A stretch of 64,000 nt of DNA. Origin: Euryodendron excelsum (taxonomy: Eukaryota > Streptophyta > Magnoliopsida > Ericales > Pentaphylacaceae). This document shows, in pieces, positions 44,983 to 57,745 of the stretch. The position numbers and the translations under genes were made by a program. Below the pieces are notes generated by a model that did not search any database, was not told where the DNA came from, and was given only the letters and a program-made list of their open reading frames with translations. The DNA lies in NCBI GenBank assembly GCA_033060915.1, contig CM065387.1:29409501-29473500 (forward strand). The letters are read 5' to 3'. The first letter of the stretch is position 1; each line of letters opens with the position of its first letter.

Positions 44983-47900
44983 TTAAGTATTGCGCCTAGA
45001 TTTTTCGCACTCGAGGAATACTCACACAAGCAGGAAAAATGCTGTACTCTCTCGTTAGAACTCACCCTCCTAGAAGAATGAGTGCGACTAGGTTTGAATT
45101 GAAAATAGAGTTGAATAAAGAGCCTTTGAAAAAGATTTGGAGTCGCCACCTAACTTGATTAAGGTGAGTTAGGTCACCTAAAAACTAAGAATAATCCGAA
45201 GACTACACTTAGGGTTTTTGAAAAAAGTTTTGAAAGTATCACCTCAAGAGAGGGTTTTTAAGAAAAACAGGTTGTTTGGCAACCTTCGGAAAACATTTAG
45301 CCCTTTTTTTGGAAAATAACTCCTTTTTGGTCTTTGAAAACAATGATCTAGGTTCGGAGGTTGGTTACGTGTAGGGAAGACGCACTAAGCTATCACCTTA
45401 CCCCGCCCTTTCAGTACCTACATGTCAATCTACCCTAGATTCACCTATGAGAGTTTTCGACTAACTATAGTTCAATCCTACCCACTTTGAAAAACAATAT
45501 TTGCAAAGAAACTAATATGATGCATGATATGCAAGTGCAATAGAAGAGAATTGAAAAATAGATTTGGAAAGAGATTGATTTGATTTGAAAATAGATCTGA
45601 AGAGATGGAATTGAAATTGGAAAGTTTGAAAATGTGGAAATAGAAATTTGAAAATAGAAATTTTGAAATTAGAATTTTGAAAATAGATTGGAATTTGGGA
45701 TTTGAAAAATGTGGAGACCGCACCCATGAGGGTGGAATTGAAAGTTTGAAAAGTGTTGTGATCGCACCTATGAAGGTTGCCTACGTATCCCTTTGGGGGA
45801 ATCAGATCAGTCGTAGTTCGGACCGGAGTCCGATTGAAAAGAGATTGATTTGAAGAGAGAGATTGGATTGGCAAAAAGAGATTGAATTGAAAATTGGATT
45901 TAATTTGAGATTAGAAGAGGAGATTGGAAATTGAAATTGAGAAGATTGGACTTGCTTTGGAAAGATTGATTTTGGAAAGACTTGGTTTTAGAAAACCTAG
46001 ACTTAGGAAAGATTCGACCTGACTTGGAAGGTTTAGGAGATTAGGAAAGATTGGATTTAGGAAAGGTTCAAATTAGGAAAGGTCTGATTTAGGAAAGTTC
46101 CAAATTAGGAAAGTTTCATTTTTAGAAAGTTTTGAAATTAGGAAAGTTTGGAATTTAAGAAATGTTTTGAATTAGGAAAAGTTTTCAAATTAGGAAATTT
46201 TTTGAAATAGAGAAATTTTGAAAATTGGCAAGTTTAGAATTTTGGAAAGGTTTGAAAAAGGAAAGTTTTCAATTTAAGAAATGTTTGAACTAAGAAAGTT
46301 TTGAGTTTAGAAAAGTCTTAGATTTGGAAAGATGTTGAAGTTTTGGAAAGTTTAAAATTTGGAAAAATTTAGGTTTAGAAAGATTTAAGTTGAGAAAGTT
46401 TCAAATTTAAAAAGTTTTGAATTTGGAAAGATTTGAAATTTAGAAAGTTTTAGAATTTTAGAAAATCTTGAGATTAGGAAAGGTTTGTGTTTAGGAATAG
46501 TGTGAAAACTTAGGTTTGAAAAGTTAAGATTTGAAAGAGGGTAGAATTAGGGAAGGGTTGAATTAGGAAAGATTTGAAAGTTGAGTTTTAAAATTTAGGA
46601 AAGATTTTTTTATGTTCAAGCTTTGGAAACTTAAGGTTTAGGAAAGTGGAAGTTTAGGAATGAGTTGAATTAAGAAAAAGTTGGATTAGGAAAGGATTGG
46701 ATTTTGTTTTGAAAAGAGAAGGTTTGATTTTGTTTCCAAAAACGGAGGATTGGATTTGGTCTCCTAAACGGAAAGATTTGATTTGGTTTCCTAAAGGGAA
46801 GATAGGACTTGGCAAGGATTTGGAAAGGGAGATTCTAGAAACCCTAGATTTGAAAAATTATAGTTTTGACGTAGAAAAGAGGTTTTGAAAATGTATATAG
46901 TTTGGGTGTAGAAAATGAGAGATTTTGGAAACCTAGGTTTGGGGCAAAGTTTGAACATCATGTTTTTGAAAAGAAAATTAGGGTTTTCTAATTGTGGGTT
47001 CTACGATTTGATTTTGGCTCTAAGGAAAGAGGATTTTGAAAAATGCATTTTTGGAAACGAAGGTTTTCTAGAAGGGAATCCTAGGAAGGAGTTTTTGGAA
47101 AGTGTGTTTTTAGAAACGTAGATTTTAGAAGGAAAATCCAAGAGGGGAATTTCTAGAAGGAAGACTTTGGAAAGAGAGTTTTTGGAAAGATTTTTGGAGA
47201 GAGTTTTTCTAGGAAGGTTTTTGGTTGAAGATTGTTGAAGAGAGTTTTTGGAAAGATTTTTGGGGAACATTTTTAGAAAGTAGATTTTGGGGAGAGGATT
47301 TTGAAAAGGAGTTGAAAAAAGGAGTTATGAAAAATAGATTTTGGAAGAGAGTTTTTGAAAACAATTTTGGAGAGGAGAGTTTTAGGAAATATGTTGAAAA
47401 AGAGATTTGTAGGAAGAAAGACTTTTTGAAAAGAGAGTTTTTAGAAGGTGTAAAAACATCTCACTTTCCTAAAGCAATTCTAACCATAAGAGGGCTAGAA
47501 CCACTTCAGGAAAACGGTTTTGAAAACAACAAGATTTGAAAATATGGACTGTATTGGTCACTTTGAATGTAACACTTTCCTAAAGCAATCCTAGCCATGA
47601 AAAAGCTAGAATCACCCTAGAATTGTGATTTTGAAAACATGTTTTGAAAAAGAGATTTTGATGCAATTTTGAAAACAAGTTTGAAAACGATTTTGAAAAC
47701 GAGTTCGAAAACGAATTTTGGAAGATGCAAGATCATGATATGCACAATGCAATTTTGGGGTCGTGAACATACAAGGTTATGGCTTCACCACATAATCAAG
47801 GGGGCTAGACCCACGTGGTCTCTAGTTAAACTAGAAGAACGCCCCCAACACGGTGACTCTCCAATAACCCAATCCTACACATGGACCGGGAATCCCCTTG

Positions 47901-50381
47901 TTTCAAGCATGCAAAGAAAGGGGGGGAAAGAGATGGGGGATTAAAATAGAGAAAACTCAAGTGGGTTAGGAGAGAGAAGAGAGAGGGGGGAAGTGCGGAA
48001 ATTTAAATAGGGAGCCTACCGTATGTCTTCTTTATTTTGCGCGCCTTGCTTGTCTTTAGTCTTCGGTCTTTGATCTTCGCCTTCGATCTTCAAGAGTTGT
48101 CTTCAAGCTTTAGGTTGCAGCTCTTCAAGTCTTCAAAGGAGGGTTGAAAGCTAGTGTATGAGTGTATGGGGGTGTGTATGAGTGTATAGGAGGTTAGGGT
48201 TTAGTGTATGATGGCTAGGGTTTGGAAAAACCTAAGGAGGCTAAGGTTTAGGGAGTGCATGAGCTCTGTATATCGAATTATATGATTTTTAGGTTGAGTT
48301 TGCGGACCCTTTTCACGTTGAATGAAGCTCTGTATTTATAAAGGTTGGACAACACTGGCGCCTGTTGCAGTGGCGCTAGGCCAAAGTTTACACTAGCGCC
48401 ACTAGGAGTGGCGCCAGGCCATTTTTTGGCTTGGCGCCAATACTAGTGGCGCCAGCCATTTAGGAAATGTTTAAGGTCAGCAACCAACATATCTTTGACT
48501 AGATTTGGGCGCCTGTACTAGTGACTACCATGCAATTTTTAGCCTGGCTTCATTAGGAGTGGCTTTGGAAAGTCCGAGAATGATTTGAAGGAGCTGAGAA
48601 TGACCCGGAAGGCCGAAAAAGAGTAGGAACACTTAAAATAGTGTCCTAGAGGTATTTGACTTGAAAAGTGAGGATAAGATGTGTCAGAAAGGTTGACTGG
48701 GCCTTTAGGGGCAAAACGGTCAATCGAACCGAGAAACTGCCGAGACAAACTCGGATTGTCCCGGAAGAAGACTTGGGATCTGAAAACATTATTCAGAATG
48801 TTTCCGGAGGTTGCCGGTTTGATTTCCAAAGTCGGCGTGGTCGGAAAAGGAGACCAGCCCACCAGGGGCAAAACAGTCATTTCGCACCGGGTTGGCCGGA
48901 ACTGACTCGGAATGATCCGAAAAGGTAAAAGGAGGTTAAGAACACTATAAAAAATAGTCTCAGGAGGTTACCGGTTTGATACCCAAAGCCGGTGTGGTAA
49001 AAAAAGGAGACCGGCCCACTAGGGGCAAAACGGTCATTTCACACCGGGTTGGCCGGAACTGACTCGGAATGATCCGGAAAGATAAAGGAGGATTGAGAAT
49101 ACTACAAGAAGTATTCTCGGGAGGTTACCAGTTTGATATCCAGAGCCGGTGTGGTTCCCGGGGCGTTCGGATGCCGAGGGGCAAAATGGTCATATTGACC
49201 GGAAAGTCTCGGAAAGGTCCAAAGGGCAATTTGGTCATTTTTCACCGAAGTGGGCTAACAGACACTAGTGTTGACCTGGGTTTTGAGTGTTTCCGCCACT
49301 CTAACGGCCGTCGTCGTGACACAGGGGTTTGTTGCCAATTTCCTATATCGACCCTACTTGTGAGTATTTCCGCTACTCTAACGGTTTTGTGAGTAGTTTC
49401 GCTACTCGGACCGTCTCGAGGAATAAACTGTCTCGAGAGAGGGATTGGAAAGGGGACTTATCGTCTCCAAAGAGACGTGCCTGAGTTGGAACCGTCTCGA
49501 GGAATAAACTGTCTCGAGAGAAGGATTGGAAAGGGGTCTTACCGTCTTCGAAAAGACATGCCTGAATTGGAACCATCTCGAGGAATAAATTGTCTTGAGA
49601 GAGGGATTGGAAAGGGGTCTTACCGTCTCCGAGGAGACGCGCCTGGATTGGAACCGTCTGGAGGAATAAACTGTCTCGAGAGTGGGATTGGAAAGGGGTC
49701 TTACCATCTCCGAGGAGACGCGCCTGGATTGGAACCGTCTCGAGGAATAAACTGTCTCGAGAGTGGGATTGGAAAGGGGTCTTACCGTCTTCAAAAAGAC
49801 GTGCCTGGATTGGAACTGTCTCGAGGAATAAACTGTCTCGAGAGAGGGGTTGGAAAGGGGTCTTACCGTCTCTAAAAAGACGCGCCTGGGTTGAAACCGT
49901 CTCCAGGAATAAACTGTCTCGAGAGAGGGATTGGAAAGGGGTCTTACCGTCTTCAAAAAGATGTGCCTGGATTGGAACCGTCTCGAGGAATAAACTGTCT
50001 CGAGAGAGGGGTTGGAAAGGGGTCTTACCGTCTCCGAGGAGACGTGCCTGGATTGGAACCGTCTCGAGGAATAAACTATCTCGAGAGAGGGGTTGGAAAG
50101 GGGACTTATCGTCTCCGAGGAGATGTGCCTGGATTGGAACCGTCTCAAGGAATAAACTGTCTCGGGAGAGGGGTTGGAATCGGAAAGGAAAGGACAATGC
50201 CCCTAAGGGCATTTTGGTCATTTTGCCTCTATTTGGGCCTAACAGGCCCGCGAAGCGATGCGTAGACGGGATTTCGACTTAGAAAGTTGGTTTCGATAGG
50301 AATATACCCACAATGACTTGAAAACAAGTTTGGACGGAGTGTAGACTGTCGAGCGGTCAAAAATGGGGTGCTTACATTAAG
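44983..50381 (-). mobile_element. LTR-6: solo Tat/Ogre LTR (44988-50376), TSD TTAAG
   Basis: At 5389 bp this is the longest LTR here, flanked by perfect TTAAG copies at 44983-44987 and 50377-50381, nested in the Tekay-type solo LTR. Its first bases have decayed (TATTGCGCCT for TGTCGCGCCC). Layout: PBS-like motif near 45137, purine-rich body (about 45530-47440), telo-boxes (48195, 48215), TATA (48333-48340), GGCGCC palindromes (48355-48462), 157-bp repeats (units at about 48819, 48976 and 49133) and the largest minisatellite (49410-50177). It is solo because no internal region is present. Confidence 0.93.
49410..50177 (-). repeat. 81-bp minisatellite in LTR-6 (about 9.5 units)
   Basis: The period is 81 bp (for example 49411 to 49492). 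Each unit has TCTCGAGA-type palindromes and a hairpin CGTCTC...GAGACG or CGTCTT...AAGACG. Open frames of 282, 248, 132 and 124 codons on both strands come only from the unit length being divisible by three. Confidence 0.92.
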
Positions 50382-52348
50382 TTTATAATAATTTCAAACC
50401 AACTATAAATAAACTCCAAGCAATATCATCTCATATACAACATAGTCAAGGACCATCGACACATCAACAAGAGCTTCTCAAAGCTCTCCAACTCGTCACT
50501 AACATCAACAATGATAGCAACAACAATGGACCGAACCTCCTTTCCTATCTCACCTGCAAGACAATCTGTGTGAGCATGAGCTCTATATCAACATGCTCAC
50601 AAAGATACTCAAACTCATAAAGAATGAATGATAAATAATCAATGAATAATCCACTAATAGATAAACCACCACCACTGAAATGTAATATCTCCTCATGTGA
50701 TGCAATGTATGATACATCACAAATGAGCAGGCTATTTATGATGCCCAATATATGGATGACTTGTTATCAAAGGATGTCCACTGTGACACCCTTTAGGTTA
50801 GTTCACCTTGACTAAACCTTAGGTTGGTCCCACGTGACCGAACATTCTCCCGTGTAATACAATCTATGCACACAATATGAGTTGTATGCAAATATCACCT
50901 CAATATAGATAATAAGCCATTTTATACAATATAAGAAATAATATCTTGAACTTCACACAATCAACATCAATATCCATAATAAGACATTCATTCAATACGA
51001 ATAAGAATATCTTATATCCCCACCTGTTACCGTCTTACGAATACAGCTGAGTCACTTGTTTAGTTGAACCGAAGTGCTTTGATCCATTTCCGAACCTATC
51101 ATCTAAAGTCATATGAAATAGATGCTACAATTCAAAATCAATGCATAATTATAGCTTACACTTCTTAAACATGTGATTTAGAATATCAACAATGCATTAG
51201 AACTCAATGGGATGTTAAACCTTCCCCCAATGCAATACAAGGTCAACTTTAAACTAAAATATCTCATAATTTACAAGGATTTAGAGTGCCAACTTTAAAT
51301 TAATAGAAAGATCTATGAGTCTACTTTCCAACGTTTTAAACGGTGTGCCATTTTGAGTTTTCTAGAGTGCGATATGACCAATTTACCAAAGTGCGCTGAA
51401 GCTGTGGCCGGGAAGCACGCCATAGCGCTCTTCTGGTAGCCCACTGCATCACTAGGCCCCCTCTTGGTAGCCCACTGTGCCACTAGAAGCACCAGTGCAC
51501 CCCTCTCCCTCCTAGGTCAGAAAATGAAGTTTCAAACAAGGTTTTAAGTCTACTTTACATCCCCAACTCAATTTCTAAGTCTTCCAAGGCCTAGAATGAA
51601 GTTCTAAAGCCTTCAACATGACTTCAAAACATGAACACATGCTAAACATGAACAATTCATGAGGAATCCTAAGTTTTTAAGTTGAATCTCAAGCTTCTTA
51701 GATTCAATTCTCACATTTACGGCACAAAAGGTCTTCTACATGCAACAACCCATAGGAATGCACGCAAACAAGCATAAATTTGAGATTCCTCACCTCAATT
51801 AATAGCACACAACTTTCCCCCTTTAATTTCCTTCTTTTTCTCTTCTTTCCCCTTCTTTTCCTTTTCTTTTTCTCTCACTTTCTTTTTCACCAAATAATTT
51901 TCTTTACACAAGCTCCTCTCTTCTTGGCTTTCAAGCCAACAATAGATACAAAGTGTATCTATTATGCCACATGCCGCATAGACATACATGCTAGCAAATA
52001 AGATGAAAAACATAAGTGATGCACACATCTCACTTAAGCTTAAGCACACCTAGGTGTCATACTTCCACACCTCCTTACTTCACTGATCTATCACTAATTT
52101 ACATGATTAATTTAATTAAACATGTTTAGGCTAATTAATAATCATTAGCCTTAAGCTAATCATGGGGATTAATTAAGCCAATTAATCAAGGATTAAGCCC
52201 TCTAATCATACTAAAAAATATGATAATACCCCCATGGCATGCTCTGATGAAAACATGCTAATTAATCTCCTCAATTAGTGCAATCATGCTCAACAACATA
52301 TGCAATTAAGCTAAAATGGCCTTAAGCAAGTTAGGGTTTTACAATAAG

Positions 52349-52620
52349 AATCTAAAATGCCCGTTTACACAATGGGATTTGAATATAAGGCAACAGAGGT
52401 GGATGAAGTTGATTAAAAACTATGAATGTGTTATCCATTATCACTTAGGAAAAGCCAATGTAGTGGTTGATACTTTGAGTCAGAAATCTTTGAGCAGATT
52501 AACATGTATAAAGTGTTATCGAGTAGAAATGTTTGTTGATTTGACGTCCTTAGGAGTAGAATTTGTAATGGTAGGAGTTAATACCATGATAGCACAGTTT
52601 TGAGTTAAACCTTCGCTACT
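52349..52620 (+). pseudogene. Tekay-like RNase H, C-terminal part
   Basis: The protein resumes after the solo LTR with DLNIRQQRWMKLIKNYECVI, then HYHLGKANVVVDTLSQKS; this is the end of RNase H, with the His-Gly-Lys-Ala-Asn block and the final Asp (family: ...VVADALSRK). The following 30 residues lead to the integrase zinc-binding region. Open from the insertion point to a stop near 52603. Confidence 0.88.
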
Positions 52621-53834
52621 TGAACGAATTCGGGAGTTACAATCTCAAAATTCACAATTGAAGAAAGTTAGGAAGAAAGTGTAGGAAGGAGTAAGAACTG
52701 ATTTTACTATTCACAAAGATGGTACCTTAATGTTTGGCACTTATTTTTGTGTACCAGACAATCAAGCTTTGAAGAAAGAGATTATAGAAGAAGCGCATCA
52801 ATCCTTGTATGCTATGCATCCGGGGAGTACCAAGATGTATCGAGAATTTTGGGAAGTTTACTGATGGCCTAGTATAAAGAAAGAAATGCAAAGTTTGTGG
52901 CAAAGTGTTTAACTTGTCAATAGGTGAGAGTGGAGCATAAAAAACCGACAAGTTTGTTGCAACCTTTTCCTATTCCATAATGTAAGTGGGAGCACATTAC
53001 TATGGATTTTATGGTGGGACTACGAAGAACCCAAGGTGGGTTTGATTCCATTTGGGTAATTGTTGACAGCTTGACTAATTCAGCTCATTTTCCACATATG
53101 AAGATTACTTATGTTCTCGATAGATATGCTAATTTATATGTGGATGAAATTATCAGATTGCATGGAGCACCGGTTTTTGTTATAGCCGACAAGGATTCAA
53201 GATTTACTTCTAGATTTTTGCCTAGTTTACAACAAGCTATAAGTATGACATTGAAGTTTAGCATAATATTTCATCCTCAAACATATGGACAATTAGAAAG
53301 GACTGTTCAGACTTTGGAGGATATGCTGAGAGTTTGTGTGATTTATTTCAAAGGAAGCTAGAATGAGCATCTAGCTTTGATAGAGTTTACATACTACGAT
53401 AGATATCAATCCAGCATTGGGATGGCTCCATTTGAAGCTTTGTATGGTCGACTGTGTAGAACTCTTATATGTTAAAGTGATGTGGGAGAAAGACAGTTAT
53501 TGAGTCCGAAGATAATTCAAGATACAACTGAAAAAGTTAAGATTGTTCAAGAGCATTTGAAAGTGGCATAGAGTAGACAAAAAAATTATTCAAATAATAG
53601 AAAAAGAGAATTAGAATTTGATATTGGTGACCAAGCGTTTCTAAAAGTTTCTCCATGGAAAGGTATACTGAGATTGGGAAGAAGGGGAAACTATATTCAA
53701 GGTATATTGGACCATATGCTATTCTCGGGAGAGTTGGTGCTACAACCTATCGGTTGGATTTGCCTTCCAAAATGTCTAAGTTACGTAATGTCTTCTATGT
53801 TTCTATGTTACGAAAGTATATGTCAAATCTATCA
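52620..53834 (+). pseudogene. Tekay-like integrase, N-terminal and core domains
   Basis: It inserts the DNA copy into the genome. The zinc-binding domain is frameshifted and interrupted: IIEEAHQSLYAMHPGSTKMY, then a stop, with its Cys pair near 52910. The core is open at 53002-53361: FDSIWVIVDSLTNSAHF with the first Asp, FVIADKDSRFTSRF with the second, and TYGQLERTVQTLEDML with the Glu; Tyr replaces an Asp usual before Gly-Gln. Later frames give SRYIGPYAILGRVG and LRNVFYVSMLRKYM, the C-terminal barrel of chromovirus integrases. It is cut at 53834 by the 2.6 kb solo LTR. Confidence 0.9.
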
Positions 53835-56434
53835 TGTAATGCCTGAACCCATTAATTTTCTTCATTTATGTAAATTAAGGCATTTGTGTTGTTTAATGTT
53901 GGATATTATTCCTTTTGGGGTCAAAGTGACCAATTGGGAGTTAAATTGTAATTTAAATTCCTGGGGTGAGACACATGGGATTATTTCCCATGTGTATCAT
54001 CTTATATACCTATGTATATACACTACACACACACACACCCATTTATAGAGAGAGAGAGAGAGAAAGAGGAGAAGAGATAGAAGAAAGAGATTGAAGGGAG
54101 AAGATCAAGAAGAAAAGGACGAAGCAAGAAGAGCTCAACCAAGCTTGGAAGCTCATTGTGGAGTTGGAAAAGCTAGAGAGAGAAAGGTATGAACTAAAAC
54201 CTTGTATGTATACTTGTGTAAATGTGTTGGGATATTGTATATATGCATATATATGAGTTGGAGTGTTTGGGTTTGTCTTGGGAGACTCCTTGAGTCCTAA
54301 TTACTTTGAATTTGAGGGCTTGTAATTCAATATTAAAGGATTGAGGAGTTGGGGGTTGAAACCCCCAAATATGTGAAATGTTAGGGTTTTGAATTCTTTC
54401 TTTAGATCGCTTTGTTTTGATTGTTCTTTCTCACCCAGTTTGAGTTATTATTATCCTTGTGGGCTAATCTTTGAGCCCTAAGAGTATTGGCAAGGTTTGG
54501 TTGTATTTGGAGAAGTTTTGGTTGAGTTTTGAAGTTTTGGGTTGAACTTCAGTTGTTGCTCAAAACTGGGCATTCGAACTCCCAATATGGCATTCGACGG
54601 TATGGAGAAGAAGCCTAGGTGTTCGAACTCCCCCGGGGCGCGTTCGAACGATTAGAGAAGGAGTTTTTCCATTTTTTTTCCTGGAGTTCAAATTGCCAAT
54701 TGGGCGTTTGAAATCCCAGTTCATTTTGCCTAGCGTTCGAACTCCCCAATTGGGCATTCGAATGGCCTGCCAGTTTTGATGCTATTTAGTAAAATAGGCA
54801 TAACTTTCTCTAGAAAACTTGGATTGACGCACCGTTTAAAGCGTTAGAAATTAGACTCATAGACCTTTGTACCCATATAAAATCTGTTCTCTAATTCCTT
54901 ATAGATTGAGAGATATGAAAGTTTAAATTTGACCCAAAACTATGCCAAGAACCTTATTTTTCCAAAGTGTTACCCCATTTTTCGTGAGACCTAACTTCTT
55001 CACCCGAAATGTGTTTTTAAACCATGAACTATCAAATTAAAGGCCTTAAGCCAATTTTAATATGAAACTAGCCTTGTGTGAGAATCTTTTGTTTGGGGTG
55101 GTTAGGATGCAATGAAGGGATCGATGTTTAGAGTTTCATCCCACAACTTTATGTCCTCGTTTTACGTTGGGGCCTTGCTCTAGAGTTAGTCTCACTCTCC
55201 CATTGTGGGAGTGAGGTATTGGTGAGTCGGGGTCAAGGGATTTATGTGTTTAGTCTTGGTTTATATGTTATTACTTGCCTTAGAACCTTGTATTAATGTT
55301 TCTATACTTCTACGTGCATTTTGTGTAGGAACACCTTGTTTATCACTCGTTTAATTGGAGAGAGGTGAATAACGATATGCCATGAGTAAAACTTTATTAT
55401 TTTTCAAATGTTTTAAGCTCACTTCTATATCATGAATGTTTTCCATATGTTTCAATGCTTTAATGTTACGTTCAATTACAAATGTCATATTTTAAGTGCG
55501 TACAAGTTATATTTATGTTATGAATGAAAAGCATGGACTATAATATTTAAATGATAAAAATACTAAGTTTTCAATGTATGGTGCCAACTCGGATCTTCTG
55601 GTGGCAAGACCTTAATCTAGCCTGATAGTCCTACGATACGAGACGTGAAATAAACTATCCATGTTGGGAGACGTCCTTGGCCTAAAGAGCCTTAGCGTGA
55701 CCTACATGGTTACTATGGAGCCTAGCTCATATGTCGAGTTGTAGCACACTTATTTTGAATTGAGAACTATTATATGTTCACATGTTTTATGATAAGTTAT
55801 GAAATGCTATATTAAGAATAATGTGATGTTGTATCTTTTCTTATGATACTATGTTTTGAAATGTTAAAACGTTTCAAATGATGTTTACGTCACCTATGAA
55901 TTCCAAGCATACGCTTTTTACATTCAAAAGTTCATATCCTTATACATAAATTATTATCTATCGTTATACATTGGATATAATTACTAGTCCATGATAATTT
56001 TGCCGCTTATACATCTTTGTCATTTACTAAGCATTAGCTTATGTTTTCTCAAATGATTTTCAAGTAGCCAATCCGGGAGGCCCTAAAACGATGCCATATA
56101 TAGATTTTGAGCTACGGCCCACGGGCCCATGTTTTGTAATATGGTTGAGGGGTAGATCCCAATGTTTTCTAATGGTATAAATGTTATAACTTTAGTGAGC
56201 CTTGATTGGGCTCATATGTATGTTATGATTTGGATTAGGCATAGCTTTGCAGTATATGACACAGATTATGATTTCAAGTTATCAAAAGTTTTATTTTCTA
56301 TAATTATGCATCATTTTAAATTATTTTGCACAAGTGAACAACCAGTTTAAGTAATGCGGCCTTGGATAGCCTTGCTACTGGCCGATCATGTACCCTAAAT
56401 CCGTATAGGCCCAGTTATGGGGCGTGGCATATCA
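53830..56434 (+). mobile_element. Solo LTR of a third family (53835-56429, 2595 bp), TSD TATCA
   Basis: It starts TGTAATGCCTGAACC, ends GGGGCGTGGCA, and is flanked by perfect TATCA copies at 53830-53834 and 56430-56434 in the integrase. A (CA)n run and a (GA)n run lie at 54018-54062 near TATATA/TTATAG motifs, probably the promoter region. The segment at about 54780-54930 resembles the Tekay-type LTR at 51290-51370 in reverse (the ACCGTTTAAA...AGACTCATAGA block), so the families are related. No gene is supported inside, although small ORFs exist. Confidence 0.9.
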
Positions 56435-56640
56435 CATGTGCTGACTCAACAATCGATAGAGTTGGTGAATGACTTGACTTAGAGGAACCAGTACAGATTC
56501 TAGATCAAAGTGATCAAATTCTATATAACAAAGTGATACCATTAGTAAAAGTGTTGTGGAGAAGTCATTTGGTTGAGGAGGCTATATGGGAGAGTGAGGA
56601 GACAATGAGGAATCCATATCTATATCTATTCTAGCTTGGT
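56435..56640 (+). pseudogene. Tekay-like integrase C-terminus
   Basis: After the solo LTR the frame continues with HVLTQQSIELVNDL, then a stop, then EEPVQILDQSDQILYNKVIP, LVKVLWRSHLVEEAIWESEE and a short end NPYLYLF before TAG. This matches the conserved end of Tekay/Del integrases that precedes the polypurine tract. A chromodomain is not recognisable in the short C-terminal tail. Confidence 0.88.
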
Positions 56641-56663
56641 AAGTGAATTTCAGAATGAAATTC

Positions 56664-56682
56664 TTAAAGGAGAGAAGAATTA
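56664..56682 (+). other. Polypurine tract of the Tekay-like element
   Basis: The purine-rich TAAAGGAGAGAAGAATTA lies directly before the TG of the LTR at 56683. It follows a family-typical AGTGAATTTC...GAAATTC block and would prime second-strand synthesis. Confidence 0.65.
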
Positions 56683-57745
56683 TGAGACCCTACCTTGCTT
56701 AACATCACATTTAGCTTAATTGTATATGATGTAGTGCATGATTATCCTATTCATGGAGCTTGATTGACATATTTTACTAAAAGCGTGTCATATGAGGATT
56801 GATTTATTTAAAGCATGATTAACTAGCTTAATCTTTGATTAATTAGTTTAATTAATCTTCATGCTTAGCTTATGGCGAATGATGGTTAATTAGCCTCAAC
56901 ATATTTAATTATGTTAATCATATGGATTGGTGGTGTGGTGAAGCAAGGAGGTGCCCCTGAGGGAGGGGGGGTTAATCTCAAGCCACCTAGGTGTGTGCTT
57001 CACTATATGTGAGGTGTGTACAGAAGGTGTGCGCTTTATTAGCATTGTGTGTGTGTGAGTCATGTGTGTAGATAGATACATTTTGTATCTATAGTTGGCT
57101 TCAATGCAAGGGAAGAGAGAGGAGAGAGGTGCTTGTGTAGTAATTGTATTTAGCAAAAGAGAAAGTGAGAGAAAAAGAGAGAAAAAGGAGAGAAGAGAAG
57201 AGAAGAAGAGGAATTTGAAAAGAGAGGTTGTGTTTTCAGTGTTTGAGGTGAGGAATCTCAAATTAATGCTTATTTCATTACGTTTCTATTGATTGTTGCA
57301 TGTAGAAGTCCTATTATGTCTTAGAATTTAGAATTGAATCCAAGAAGCTTGAAATTCAAGTTAGAGACTTAAAGATTCTTCATGTTTTGCATGTGTTAAT
57401 GTTTTAAAATTTTGTTTGAGGCTTTAGAACTTTATTCTAGGTTTTAGAGGGATTAGAATTGTGTTAGAATAGCAAGGGAGAGCATAAAACCATGTTTTGG
57501 AAGTTGCATTTCAAACCAAAGGAGGAAAGGCCGCACCGGTGTAGTGGAGGGTGCCTACTAGAGCAAACCTCTGGCCAAGGGGTGCTAGGGAGCACTAGAA
57601 GTGCGCTTATTGGCGTGGTCCCCTGGCCCAAGGGCACTAGTAGAGCTCCATAGCATTCTTCCGCATGCCAGTTTGCCTTTGTTTTACGTTTTAGCTTCTT
57701 GTATTGCATCGAGAAGAGTTCAACACTTTTAGTTGAGTTCTTAAT

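Larger units (their letters stand above)
44790..52348 (-). mobile_element. Solo LTR of the Tekay-like family (44795-52343), TSD ATAAG
   Basis: On the minus strand it starts TGTAAAACCCTAACTTGC (52343) and ends GGGCATGACA (44795). It is homologous in reverse to the Tekay element's own 3' LTR (56683-62606). Flanks are ATTAG (44790-44794) and ATAAG (52344-52348), one base apart; removing the insert makes the RNase H codons contiguous. The base change in the left copy turns a codon into a stop. Without the nested LTR-6 it is about 2.15 kb. It carries no genes. Confidence 0.88.

Noticed and set aside
49410..50177. CRISPR-like array of regularly spaced repeats
   Set aside because: Units are contiguous tandem copies without unique spacers, inside a plant LTR, with no cas genes.
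53674..54048. 124-codon ORF crossing 53835
   Set aside because: It joins the integrase tail in the wrong frame to solo-LTR sequence and ends in a CA-repeat region.
57095..57292. Lys/Glu/Arg-rich ORF near 57095
   Set aside because: It is a translation of a GA-rich stretch in the LTR of the Tekay-like element, seen again in reverse at 51795-52049.
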